Source of the DNA: Burkholderiaceae bacterium
Lineage (GTDB): Bacteria; Pseudomonadota; Gammaproteobacteria; Burkholderiales; Burkholderiaceae_E
NCBI GenBank assembly: GCA_016710525.1
Contig: JADJVQ010000003.1
Coordinates: forward strand, 62,001 to 126,000
Direction: 5' to 3'
DNA length: 64,000 nucleotides
Part shown: in pieces, positions 20,072-28,833 of the stretch
Position numbering within the stretch: the stretch's first letter is position 1
Layout of the letters: each line of letters begins with the position of its first letter
The notes under the pieces: model-generated
What the model was told of the DNA's origin: nothing
What the model saw: the letters and a program-made list of their open reading frames with translations, nothing else
The model's database searches: none
Made by a program: the position numbers and the translations under genes

Positions 20072-20800
20072 TCAGGCGGGGGGCGCGACCGACAGGCCGA
20101 CGACCTGGTGGCGGCTGATCAATTCGGCCACGTGGCCGCTCGCTTTGGCCCGTTCGACGAAGTCGCGCAGGTAGGCCGCCGCTTCGGTGTTGGCGCGGGC
20201 CGTTCCTACCGCCTGCTGGACGGCGGTGAACCGGCCCGGAAGGATGCGCGCGCCGGGCAGCTTCTGGACATCGGTCAGCAGGCGCGGCTTCAGGCCCGCC
20301 ATGGCCTCGAGGCCTTCGGCGACGAACAGGTCGTAGGCGGCATCCAGGCCGGTGGCCCGCATCAGCGTGGCCTGCCGGATGTTGCGTTCCAGCCAGAGAT
20401 CGTAGGCGCTTCGCGCGGCGACCGCGATGCGCACGCCCGTGCGGTCGACCTCGGCCACGGATTGCAGCGGCGAGCCGGCCGGCACCAGGTAGGTGGCTTC
20501 GATCTCGACATAGGCCGGGGTGAACGCGATCTTTTCGGCGCGGGCCGGCTCGGCTCCGATCAGGCCGATGTCCCAGGCGCCGGTGCCCGCGGCATCGGCC
20601 AGTTCGCCAGGGGACTTGTAGGGCACGAGGCGCAGCGGCACGCCCAGGTCGGCCGCGATTGCCGCGGCCATGTCGGGCGAAACACCCGCCGGGTCGCCGG
20701 CAGGGGTTCGCCCGGTCACCAGCAGGAAGTTGCTCAGGTTGATGCCGGCGCGCAGCACGCCGGTGGGCGCGAGCTGTGAGACCACCACGGTTGAAGCCAT
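20072..20800 (-). CDS. family-3 solute-binding-like protein lacking an obvious signal peptide
   Basis: The ATG at 20800, preceded by ggaggga, opens 242 residues beginning M-A-S-T-V-V-V-S-Q-L-A-P-T-G-V-L-R-A-G-I-N. The pattern R-A-G-I near the start, G-V-S-P-D-M-A, W-D-I-G-L-I-G and A-F-T-P-A-Y-V-E-I-E matches family-3 (amino-acid type) ABC binding proteins. No hydrophobic export signal is visible before the mature-like sequence. It is either cytoplasmic, or the true start is further upstream: the same frame stays open to about 21031 but gives no convincing signal peptide. No ABC permease or ATPase is nearby. Divergent from ppc. Confidence 0.82.
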   Translation of the reverse strand: MASTVVVSQLAPTGVLRAGINLSNFLLVTGRTPAGDPAGVSPDMAAAIAADLGVPLRLVPYKSPGELADAAGTGAWDIGLIGAEPARAEKIAFTPAYVEIEATYLVPAGSPLQSVAEVDRTGVRIAVAARSAYDLWLERNIRQATLMRATGLDAAYDLFVAEGLEAMAGLKPRLLTDVQKLPGARILPGRFTAVQQAVGTARANTEAAAYLRDFVERAKASGHVAELISRHQVVGLSVAPPA

Positions 20801-20955
20801 GTCGAATTGTCCCTCCTCTATCGGGCAGGCCCGGCGGATGGGCGCACCGTTGCGCCCGCCCCCGGCCCGTTTGGTATGGATCTTGCACCAAGTCCGGTAT
20901 TCCCACCCCCTGCGACCGGGTGCGCACGCTTGCGGTGCGCACCGGCGACCGACCT

Positions 20956-23796
20956 GTGACCAGCGCACCGCGAAAGCCCGCCCGACGACCCAAGACCGCC
21001 GCAGCCGCAGCGCCAGCCGGATCCGCCGCATCCGGTCCGGCCGGCGAGGCCGATCCGCTGATGGCCGACATCCGGTTCCTGGGCCGGATCCTGGGCGATG
21101 TCATCCGCGAGCAGGAGGGCAAGGACGCCTTCGACCTGATCGAGCGGGTGCGCCAGCTGTCGGTGGCCTTTCGGCTCAAGCGTGATGCCGCCGCCGGCAA
21201 GACCCTCGACAGGCTGCTGAAGAACCTGACCGTCGACCAGACGGTGTCGGTGGTGCGCGCCTTCAGCTACTTCTCGCACCTGGCCAACATTGCCGAAGAC
21301 CGCCAGCACGTGCGCCGGCGCGAGGCGATCGAACGCAAGGGCGACCTCGAAGAGGGCTCGCTGGCGATGGCCTTCGAGCGGCTGGCCGCCGGCGACATCC
21401 GCGCCGCCGAGATCGTGCGCACGCTGCAGCATGCCTACATTTCGCCGGTGCTCACGGCCCACCCCACCGAAGTGCAGCGCAAGAGCATCCTGGATGCCGA
21501 GCGAGCCATTGCCGAACTGATCGGCCAGCGCGACGGCCTGGCCGTCGAGCGCGAACGCCGGGCCAACGAGCAGCTGCTGCGGGCCCGCGTCACCCAGCTG
21601 TGGCAGACCCGCATGCTGCGTTACACCAAGCTGACCGTCGCCGACGAGATCGAGAACGCGCTCAGCTACTACCGCTCCACCTTTCTGCGCCAGATTCCGC
21701 GCCTGTACACCGCGATCGAAGAGGCGCTGCCGGGCCACGAGATCGCCACGTTCTTCCGGATGGGCAACTGGATCGGCGGCGATCGCGACGGCAACCCGAA
21801 CGTGACGGCTGACACCCTGGATGCGGCCTTGCGCAGCCAGAGCGAGACCGTGCTGCGCTTCTACCTGACCGAGGTGCACGAGCTGGGCGGCGAGCTGTCG
21901 GTGTCGGCGCTTCTGGCGCCAGTGACCGAGGCGATGCGCGCCTTGTGCGATCGCTCGCCGGACCGCAACGAGCACCGCCAGGACGAGCCCTATCGCCGCG
22001 CGCTGACCGGCATGTACGCGCGCCTGGCGGCGTCGCTGCACGATCTGACCGGCACCGAAGCCCTGCGTCACGCCGTCGTGCCCCAGGATGCCTATCCGGA
22101 TGCCGACGCCTTCCTGGCCGACCTGAAGGTGATCGCTCAGTCGCTGGCCTCGCACCATGCGCAGGCGCTGATCGCGCCCCGCCTGGCGCCGCTGATCCGC
22201 GCGGTCCAGGTGTTCGGCTTTCATCTGGCCACGGTCGACCTGCGGCAAAGCTCCGACAAGCACGAGGCGGTGGTTGCCGAACTGCTGGCGGTGGCGCGCA
22301 TCGAGAAGGACTATTCCGGCCTGCCGGAGGCCGATCGGCGCGCGCTGCTGATGCGCCTGCTGCAGGAGACCCGGCCGCTGCGTGTGCGCGGCGCGGCGTA
22401 CAGCGCCCACACGGTGGGCGAGATGGCGATCTTCGACCTGGCGCGCGAACTGCTCGCCCGCTACGGCCGGGCGGCGCTGCGCCACTACATCATCTCGCAC
22501 ACCGAGGACGTCAGCGATCTGCTGGAGCTGCTGCTGCTGCTGCAGAAGGAAGCCGGCCTGATGCGCGGCGCGCTCGACGAGGATGCGGTCAACGACCTGA
22601 TCGTGGTGCCGCTGTTCGAGACCATCGGCGACCTGCGCAACGCGGCCGGCATCATGCAGGCGTTCTATGCGCTGCCCGGCGTGCGCGAGATGATCGTGCG
22701 CTCCGGTGCGCAGCAGGACATCATGCTGGGCTACAGCGACAGCAACAAGGATGGCGGATTCTTCACCAGCAACTGGGAGCTGTATCGGGCCGAGACCGAG
22801 CTGGTGCGCATCTTCGATCCGCTGCGCGCCGAGCACGGCATCACGCTGCGCCTGTTCCACGGGCGTGGCGGCACGGTGGGCCGGGGCGGCGGCCCGAGCT
22901 ACCAGGCGATTCTGGCCCAGCCGCCGGGCACGGTGAACGGCCAGATCCGGCTGACCGAGCAGGGCGAGGTCATCGCCTCGAAGTATGCGCATCCGGAGAT
23001 CGGCCGGCGCAACCTCGAGACCCTGGTGGCCGCCACGCTGGAGGCCACGCTGCTGCACCCCACCGGCAGCGCGCCGCGCGCCTTCCTGGACGCGGCGCAG
23101 GTGCTGTCCGAAACGAGCATGGCGGCCTACCGCAAGCTGGTCTACGAGACGCCGGGCTTCACCGACTATTTCTTCGACACCACGCCGATCCGCGAGATCG
23201 CGGACCTGAACATCGGCTCGCGGCCGGCTTCGCGCAAGGCGACCCGGGCCATCGAAGACCTGCGGGCGATTCCCTGGGGCTTTAGCTGGGGCCAGTGCCG
23301 CGTCGCACTGCCCGGCTGGTACGGCTTCGGCTCGGCGGTGGCCGGCTTCCTGGGGGCCGACGGCGCCGAGCGCGACAAGCGCCTCGAACTGCTGCGCCGG
23401 ATGCACCGGCAATGGCCGTTCTTCCGCACGCTGCTGTCCAACCTCGACATGGTGCTGGCCAAGAGCGACCTGGGCATTGCCGCCCGCTACCTCGAGCTGG
23501 GCGCCGATCGCAAGCTGGGGCGGCGCATCTTCGCGACGATCCAGGCGGAATGGCAGGCGGCACAGGATGCGCTGTCGAGCATCACCGGCGAGACCGAACG
23601 GCTGGCCTCCAACCCGTCGCTGGCCCGCTCGATCGCGCATCGTTTCCCGTACCTCGACCCGCTCAATCACTTGCAGGTCGAGCTGATGCGCCGCCATCGC
23701 CAGCGCGGCCCGTCCGAACCGGTCAACGAGCGGGTCCAGCGCGGTATCCACATCTCCATCAACGGCGTCGCCGCGGGTCTGCGCAACACGGGCTGA
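20956..23796 (+). CDS. ppc: phosphoenolpyruvate carboxylase
   Basis: GTG 20956 gives 946 residues, with a basic Ala/Pro/Lys N-terminal extension of about 35 residues before M-A-D-I-R-F-L-G; ATG 21061 is an alternative start closer to the family core. Family landmarks are all present: L-T-A-H-P-T-E with the catalytic His, G-G-D-R-D-G-N-P-N, G-Y-S-D-S-N-K-D, F-H-G-R-G-G-T-V-G-R-G-G-G, and the conserved C-terminal R-N-T-G. The enzyme carboxylates PEP to oxaloacetate with bicarbonate and replenishes the TCA cycle. The phosphofructokinase-like gene follows 113 bp downstream on the same strand. Confidence 0.97.
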   Translation: MTSAPRKPARRPKTAAAAAPAGSAASGPAGEADPLMADIRFLGRILGDVIREQEGKDAFDLIERVRQLSVAFRLKRDAAAGKTLDRLLKNLTVDQTVSVVRAFSYFSHLANIAEDRQHVRRREAIERKGDLEEGSLAMAFERLAAGDIRAAEIVRTLQHAYISPVLTAHPTEVQRKSILDAERAIAELIGQRDGLAVERERRANEQLLRARVTQLWQTRMLRYTKLTVADEIENALSYYRSTFLRQIPRLYTAIEEALPGHEIATFFRMGNWIGGDRDGNPNVTADTLDAALRSQSETVLRFYLTEVHELGGELSVSALLAPVTEAMRALCDRSPDRNEHRQDEPYRRALTGMYARLAASLHDLTGTEALRHAVVPQDAYPDADAFLADLKVIAQSLASHHAQALIAPRLAPLIRAVQVFGFHLATVDLRQSSDKHEAVVAELLAVARIEKDYSGLPEADRRALLMRLLQETRPLRVRGAAYSAHTVGEMAIFDLARELLARYGRAALRHYIISHTEDVSDLLELLLLLQKEAGLMRGALDEDAVNDLIVVPLFETIGDLRNAAGIMQAFYALPGVREMIVRSGAQQDIMLGYSDSNKDGGFFTSNWELYRAETELVRIFDPLRAEHGITLRLFHGRGGTVGRGGGPSYQAILAQPPGTVNGQIRLTEQGEVIASKYAHPEIGRRNLETLVAATLEATLLHPTGSAPRAFLDAAQVLSETSMAAYRKLVYETPGFTDYFFDTTPIREIADLNIGSRPASRKATRAIEDLRAIPWGFSWGQCRVALPGWYGFGSAVAGFLGADGAERDKRLELLRRMHRQWPFFRTLLSNLDMVLAKSDLGIAARYLELGADRKLGRRIFATIQAEWQAAQDALSSITGETERLASNPSLARSIAHRFPYLDPLNHLQVELMRRHRQRGPSEPVNERVQRGIHISINGVAAGLRNTG

Positions 23797-23847
23797 TACT
23801 TGAGCGCACCACGGGTGCGGCACCGGTGCACGCAGGCGTGCCGGGGT

Positions 23848-23871
23848 GGGCACGGGCACGGGCACGGGCAC
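23848..23871. repeat. gggcac x4 hexamer repeat
   Basis: Four exact copies of gggcac lie in the 113-bp gap between ppc and the phosphofructokinase-like gene. It is a simple repeat, with no gene or hairpin of note. Confidence 0.6.
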
Positions 23872-23909
23872 ACGCAGGATCACCAAATTCAGATCGAAGG
23901 TGGGCCGAC

Positions 23910-25274
23910 ATGGTCATGACACAGGGCATCGACCCCAGCGAACGCTCGGGGGAACTCAAGGCGGACGATCTGGTGATCGACGTGCTCGGCCGCTGCCCGC
24001 TGCCCTCGCCGGTCACCCGCCACCTCGGCGAGCGCGGCGTGCAGTTCGTCGGCGAAGCCGACAAGGTGCTGCTGGACGATTCGCTGTCCGGACTGCAGGC
24101 CGCTGCGGCCGACGTGTCGGCGCAGCCGGCATTCGAGCTGGCCGGGCCGCGCGACAAGATCTTCTTCGATCCGCGCACCGTGCGCTGCGGCATCATCACC
24201 TGCGGCGGCATCGCTCCCGGACTGAACAACGTGGTGCGCGGCATCGTGCTCGAATTGTGGTCCGGCTATGGCGTGCGCCAGATCTTCGGATTCCGCTTCG
24301 GCTACGAAGGCCTGATCGCGCGCTACGGACACCAGCCGATGGCGATGACCGCCGAGTCGGTCGCGCACATCCACCACGAGGGCGGCACGGTGCTGGGCAC
24401 GTCGCGCGGCTCGCAGGAACCTGCCGAACTGGTCGACAACCTCGAGGCCAACGGCATCGGCATCCTGTTCGTGATCGGCGGGGGCGGCAGCATGCACGGT
24501 GCGCTGCGCGTCAGCGAGGAAATCCGCCGCCGCGGCCTGCGGATCGGCGTGGTCGGCGTGCCCAAGACGATCGACAACGACGTCTCGTTCATCGATCGCA
24601 GCTTCGGCTTCGTCAGCGCCTACTCGGCCGCGGTCGATGTGATCCGCAGCGCGCGGGTCGAGGCGATGGCGGCGCGCGACGGCATCGGCCTGGTCAAGCT
24701 GATGGGGCGCCATTCCGGGTTCCTGGCCTGCCAGGCGGCGCTGGCGTCCACCGAGGCCGACCTGGTGCTGATTCCGGAGGTGCCGATCGCGCTCGAGGGC
24801 GAAGCGGGCGTGTATGCCTGCCTGGAGCGGGTGCTCGCCCGCAAGGGGCATGCGGTGGTCGTGGTCGCCGAAGGCGCGGCGCAGGAGCTGATCGCCGACC
24901 AGGTGCTTGCCGAGGCCCGCGACAAGAGCGGCAATGCCCGGCTCAAGGATGTCGGCACGTTCCTGCGCGATCGTTTCGTGGCGCACTTCGGCGCGCGGGG
25001 CCGGGAGGCCACGGTCAAGTACATCGACCCGAGTTATGCGATCCGCAGCGTGCCGGCGTGTCCGTCGGACAGCGTCTATTGCTGGAACATGGCGCGAAAT
25101 GCGGTGCACGCGGCGATGGCCGGCAACACCGCGATGCTGATCGGGCGCTGGCACGGCCGCTTCGTGCACGTGCCGCTGGCGCTGGCGATCCGCAAGAGCC
25201 GCCAGGTCGATACCGACGGCGATCTGTGGATGTCGGTGATCGAGGCCACCGGGCAGCCGCGCGCGTTCGCCTAG
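23910..25274 (+). CDS. plant-type 6-phosphofructokinase
   Basis: ATG 23910 (or 23916, M-T-Q-G) gives 454 residues. A roughly 90-residue N-terminal extension precedes the PFK core, which opens with C-G-G-I-A-P-G-L-N. Then come I-G-G-G-G-S-M-H-G, P-K-T-I-D-N-D with the catalytic Asp, and L-M-G-R-H-S-G-F, the layout of the long plant/group III PFKs. The usual G-G-D-G-[ST] motif reads G-G-G-G-S, so the Asp that helps hold Mg-ATP in E. coli PfkA is missing. The enzyme would phosphorylate fructose 6-phosphate; the donor (ATP or PPi) is uncertain. It ends 2 bp from the convergent MFS gene. Confidence 0.88.
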   Translation: MVMTQGIDPSERSGELKADDLVIDVLGRCPLPSPVTRHLGERGVQFVGEADKVLLDDSLSGLQAAAADVSAQPAFELAGPRDKIFFDPRTVRCGIITCGGIAPGLNNVVRGIVLELWSGYGVRQIFGFRFGYEGLIARYGHQPMAMTAESVAHIHHEGGTVLGTSRGSQEPAELVDNLEANGIGILFVIGGGGSMHGALRVSEEIRRRGLRIGVVGVPKTIDNDVSFIDRSFGFVSAYSAAVDVIRSARVEAMAARDGIGLVKLMGRHSGFLACQAALASTEADLVLIPEVPIALEGEAGVYACLERVLARKGHAVVVVAEGAAQELIADQVLAEARDKSGNARLKDVGTFLRDRFVAHFGARGREATVKYIDPSYAIRSVPACPSDSVYCWNMARNAVHAAMAGNTAMLIGRWHGRFVHVPLALAIRKSRQVDTDGDLWMSVIEATGQPRAFA

Positions 25275-25276
25275 GC

Positions 25277-26503
25277 TCAGCCGGGAGTGGCCTCGCCACG
25301 GTGCGAGCGCTGGCTCCAGAGGCTGTGGGTCGACATCACCGTCAGGGTGGTGATCGTGACGCCGACGACCGGCACCAGCACCGACCAGCGCACGCCCAGC
25401 AGGCTGATCGCGTAACCCATCAGCAGCGAGCCGATCGGCGCGCCGCCACCGGTGCCCAGCGAAAACGCCGCCATCACGCGTGACCGATGGGTGGGCGGGG
25501 CGTACTCCTGCATGATCGTGCGCGACATGGTCATCGCAACCCCGCCGCACATGCCCCAGCCGAAGATGCACAGGTAGAACACCCACATCGGCGAGGCCAT
25601 CGCGATCGGCACCAGCGTCGCGCAGCCGGCGAACTGCGACAGGCACAGCGCGCGGCCCGGCACCTTCAGGCCGCCCATGCGGATCAGCGCGACGATGCTG
25701 GTGATCGTGCCCATGCCGAAGGCGATCATCGCGACCGCGATGTCCCGGGCGCCGCCGGCGTACAGGTCGCGTACCGCCAGCGGAATCAGCACCACGAACA
25801 CGCCGGCGAAGAACACGCCCATGGCGCAGATCAGCATGAACACCGGCCGGATCTGCGGCGTCGTGAACAGCACCGCCAGGCCGCTGACCAGCTCGCGCCC
25901 GATCGAGCCCGAGGCCCGGCCCGGCCCGGCCTGGACCGCGGGCGGCAGCCGATAGGCGGTGTAGACGCCGATCGCCAGCACGACACATTGCGCCAGCAGG
26001 ACGCTGATCGCCCCCCACTGGCCGGCCTGGCCGGCCAGGGCCTGGCCGAGCATCTGCGTGCCGAACTGGATGCCCATGGTCATCGTCACCATGCGCTGGA
26101 CGTTGGCGCCCGCCACGCGGTTGAGCAGGCCGTCGCGGGCCGGCATCGCGAACGCGCTGACGATGCCCCAGACGACCGCGTACAGCAGCACGATCGGTTC
26201 GCTGACCTGGCCCAGCCACAGGACGCTGGCCAGGACCATCGGCATCAGGATGCCCACGGCCTGCAGACCCATCAGCAGGCGCCGCGGATCGACCCGGTCG
26301 GCGGCCCAGCCGCCGACCAGCAGCAGCAGCAGCACCGGCAGCTGGCCGAACATCAGCGTCACGCCGAAGCGGTCGGCCGGCTGGCGCAGCTCGATCGCCA
26401 GCAGGTAGGGCAGCAGCACCGTCTGGATGCCCGAGGGAATCATGAATGCGGCGACGCTGCCGAAGTACCAGGAGGCGCCGCGCGGTGCTGGAGGAGTCGT
26501 CAT
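25277..26503 (-). CDS. MFS transporter (intact copy)
   Basis: From ATG 26503 (M-T-T-P-P-A-P-R-G) the protein is 408 residues with 12 predicted helices. The loop after helix 2 carries G-G-W-A-A-D-R-V-D-P-R-R, the MFS-type basic motif, and T-M-S-R-T-I-M-Q-E-Y-A-P-P is strongly repeated in the decayed copy at 29942-30744. The sequence resembles drug/metabolite efflux-type MFS proteins, but the substrate is unknown. It is divergent from the enoyl-CoA hydratase gene, 214 bp away, and its 3' end abuts the phosphofructokinase gene. Confidence 0.9.
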   Translation of the reverse strand: MTTPPAPRGASWYFGSVAAFMIPSGIQTVLLPYLLAIELRQPADRFGVTLMFGQLPVLLLLLVGGWAADRVDPRRLLMGLQAVGILMPMVLASVLWLGQVSEPIVLLYAVVWGIVSAFAMPARDGLLNRVAGANVQRMVTMTMGIQFGTQMLGQALAGQAGQWGAISVLLAQCVVLAIGVYTAYRLPPAVQAGPGRASGSIGRELVSGLAVLFTTPQIRPVFMLICAMGVFFAGVFVVLIPLAVRDLYAGGARDIAVAMIAFGMGTITSIVALIRMGGLKVPGRALCLSQFAGCATLVPIAMASPMWVFYLCIFGWGMCGGVAMTMSRTIMQEYAPPTHRSRVMAAFSLGTGGGAPIGSLLMGYAISLLGVRWSVLVPVVGVTITTLTVMSTHSLWSQRSHRGEATPG

Positions 26504-26717
26504 TCGGTCTTCATTCCAAAGGTCCGCAGGGCGCAGCGTGGCGGGGCCGGATCGTGTGTCCAGGCCGGTGCGAGCGCCACAGAGTACATGGAGCGCATTT
26601 CCGGGACGGTTCGATCCCGGGTCTGGCGGCCCGATCGGATTCGGGCATTGCGCGCCGCCTGGCCGGCGGGGCGGCGGTAGGATGGGCCTGCCGCGACCCA
26701 TCCGACGACTGTCCGCC

Positions 26718-27455
26718 ATGCCCACCACCCTGACTTACCAAGAAGCCGAAGCCGGCGGCGTCACCTTCGGCCGCTGCCACCTGGCGTCCGACAGTGGAGT
26801 GAACCCGCTGTCCACGCACGTGGTGGCCGAGTTCCGTGCGCTGATGCGCACGCTCGACCACGACCGCCCGCCGCATGCGCTGGTGATCAGCGCCGAGGGC
26901 CGGAGCTTTTGCGCCGGCGCCGATCTGAAGGAGTTCCGGGGCTTCGACACGGCCGCCTTTCGTGCCTACATGGCCGATGTGCTGGCGATGTACCTCGAGA
27001 TGATCGAGCTGCGCAAGCCGATCGTCTGCCTGGTGCACGCCGACGCCCGCGGCGGTGGCGCCGCCCTGGCGCTGTGCTCGGATTTCGTGGTGTGCGCCGA
27101 CAGCGCCCGTTTCGCGCTGCCCGAGGCACACCGCGGACTGGCTGGCGGCGGCTATCTGATGCCGCGTCTGGTGGGCAAGCAGCGCGCCGCCGAGTTCGTG
27201 CTGCTGGGCCGCGAGGCGTCCGCCGGGCAGATGCTGCAGTGGGGCCTGGTCAACGAGGTGTGTGCGTCCTCGGAGCTGGCCGGGCGCGGCGCGGCCTTGT
27301 GCGACGAGCTGGCGCGCATTCCCGCCGGCGCGTTCGCGGTCGGCAAACAATCGCTGGCGGCCGGCTTGTCGGTCGGACTGCGCGAGGCGATGGCCCGGCA
27401 TGTCGAGGCGCAGACCGAGGCCTTCGTATCGGCGCGCGCGCACGGGCTGGTCTGA
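26718..27455 (+). CDS. enoyl-CoA hydratase/isomerase family protein
   Basis: ATG 26718 (M-P-T-T-L-T-Y) gives 245 residues, the usual crotonase length. Oxyanion-hole segments are S-F-C-A-G-A-D-L near residue 62 and A-R-G-G-G-A-A-L near residue 115. At the catalytic region, P-E-A-H-R-G-L-A-G-G-G keeps a Glu at the position used by hydratases. It should hydrate or isomerise a CoA thioester in acyl-CoA breakdown. A CoA-transferase gene converges on it; a GC-rich palindrome lies between. The specific substrate is unknown. Confidence 0.91.
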   Translation: MPTTLTYQEAEAGGVTFGRCHLASDSGVNPLSTHVVAEFRALMRTLDHDRPPHALVISAEGRSFCAGADLKEFRGFDTAAFRAYMADVLAMYLEMIELRKPIVCLVHADARGGGAALALCSDFVVCADSARFALPEAHRGLAGGGYLMPRLVGKQRAAEFVLLGREASAGQMLQWGLVNEVCASSELAGRGAALCDELARIPAGAFAVGKQSLAAGLSVGLREAMARHVEAQTEAFVSARAHGLV

Positions 27456-27492
27456 ACGGCGGCCACCCGACACGGCGGCCGCCATCAGAGCC

Positions 27493-27512
27493 GCCCGGCC
27501 GGCCGGCCGGGC
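27493..27512. terminator. GC palindrome between convergent genes
   Basis: The 20-bp perfect palindrome built on gcccggcc / ggccgggc lies between the ends of the enoyl-CoA hydratase and CoA-transferase genes. It can form a strong hairpin in both directions, without a T-tract. Confidence 0.4.
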
Positions 27513-27556
27513 GTGCCGGCCAGGCGCGATCGCAGGCCGTCGGCCATGCCCGGCCG

Positions 27557-28825
27557 TCAGCGATCCCCGGCCGCGCGCTCCGGGCCCAGGGCACCGGCCC
27601 TGGCCGCCGCGGCGACGCGGGCCTCGTCATAGCCCAGCAGCGAGCGCAGCACGTCGTCGGTGTCGGCGCCCATCACCGGCGCGCCGACCGGATCGACGAT
27701 CGGTGTGCCGTACAGGTGGATCGGCAGGCCGACGTTGGGCACCGTCCCCAGCGTGGCGTGCGGGATCTCGCTCATCTGGCCCAGGGCGGCGACTTCGGGT
27801 CCCATCATGGCTTCCGCGACCGTGCGCACCGCACCGGCCGGCACGCCCACCGCGTGCATCTTGGCCAGCCATTCGGCCCGCGGCCGACGCTTGAGTTCAT
27901 TGCCGATCAGGCGGATCAGCTCGATCTGGTTGTCGCGCCGCTGCGCGCTGTTGCAGAACCGCGGATCGGTGACGAGCTCGGGCATGCCCAGCACGTCGGT
28001 CACCAGCCGCTGGTAGGTGCGGTCGTTGGCGCAGGCGACGTAGATGGATTCGTCCGCGGTTTCGAAGGAGCCGACCGGGCAGGCGGTGGGCTGGGTGTTG
28101 CCGTAGCGCGAAGGGCTGATCCCGGTGGCCAGGTAGGCCAGCGAAAAATTGCCCAGCATGTTGACGGCGGTCTCGATCATCGTGATCTCGACGAGCTGGC
28201 CGATGCCGTTGCGTTCGCGCGCGGCAACCGCGGCCAGCACGCCGTTGCAGGCCATCAGGGCCGTCGAGACGTCCATCATCGAGGGACCGGCGCGGACCGG
28301 CTCGTTGTCGGGGAATCCATTGAGCGCCATGAAGCCGCTCTCGGCCTGCACGACCGGATCGAAGCCGATGCGGTTGGCGTACGGACCGCTGCGGCCATAG
28401 GACGACACCGAGCAGTAGATGATGTCCGGCTTGCGCTGCTTGACTCGCTCGTAGTCGAGCCCGAAGCGCGCCATGACGCCGGTGGAGAAGTTCTCGACCA
28501 CGATGTCGGCGGTGGCGATCAGGTCCATCGCGATCGCCTGGCCGGCGGGCGATTTCAGGTCCAGCGCGACGCTGCGCTTGTTGCGGTTCACCCAGAGGTA
28601 GGGCACGCCCTGATCGCCGAGCATGGGCGGGTAGGCGCGAAAGCCGTCGCCGCCGTCGGTGCTCTCGATCTTGATCACCTCTGCGCCGAAATCGCCCAGC
28701 ATCAGCGTGCAGTAGGGGCCCGCGATGAAGTGCGAGAAATCGATGACGCGCAGGCCGCCCAGCGCAGTGGGGGCGCCGGCAGGGCGCAGGCGAGGCGGGG
28801 GCAGTTTGGGGGGAAGGGGATCCAT
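27557..28825 (-). CDS. CaiB/BaiF-family CoA-transferase
   Basis: ATG 28825 (M-D-P-L-P-P-K) gives 422 residues. The family core begins after a Pro-rich leader: L-R-V-I-D-F-S-H-F-I-A-G-P-Y-C, then E-V-I-K-I-E, N-R-N-K-R-S-V-A-L-D-L, and the catalytic Asp in S-M-M-D-V-S-T-A near residue 188. These class III enzymes move CoA between carboxylic acids through an aspartyl-CoA thioester. The gene sits 8 bp downstream of a Bug binding-protein gene on the same strand, so uptake and CoA activation of the same acid are probably linked. Confidence 0.95.
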   Translation of the reverse strand: MDPLPPKLPPPRLRPAGAPTALGGLRVIDFSHFIAGPYCTLMLGDFGAEVIKIESTDGGDGFRAYPPMLGDQGVPYLWVNRNKRSVALDLKSPAGQAIAMDLIATADIVVENFSTGVMARFGLDYERVKQRKPDIIYCSVSSYGRSGPYANRIGFDPVVQAESGFMALNGFPDNEPVRAGPSMMDVSTALMACNGVLAAVAARERNGIGQLVEITMIETAVNMLGNFSLAYLATGISPSRYGNTQPTACPVGSFETADESIYVACANDRTYQRLVTDVLGMPELVTDPRFCNSAQRRDNQIELIRLIGNELKRRPRAEWLAKMHAVGVPAGAVRTVAEAMMGPEVAALGQMSEIPHATLGTVPNVGLPIHLYGTPIVDPVGAPVMGADTDDVLRSLLGYDEARVAAAARAGALGPERAAGDR

Positions 28826-28833
28826 GAGTCCGG

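Noticed and set aside
20818..23886. A 1,022-codon open frame antisense to ppc, with similarly long antisense frames opposite icd and prfC
   Set aside because: High GC removes stop codons from other frames. The proteins are Gln/Arg/His-rich with no family features, while the sense strand encodes clear enzymes.
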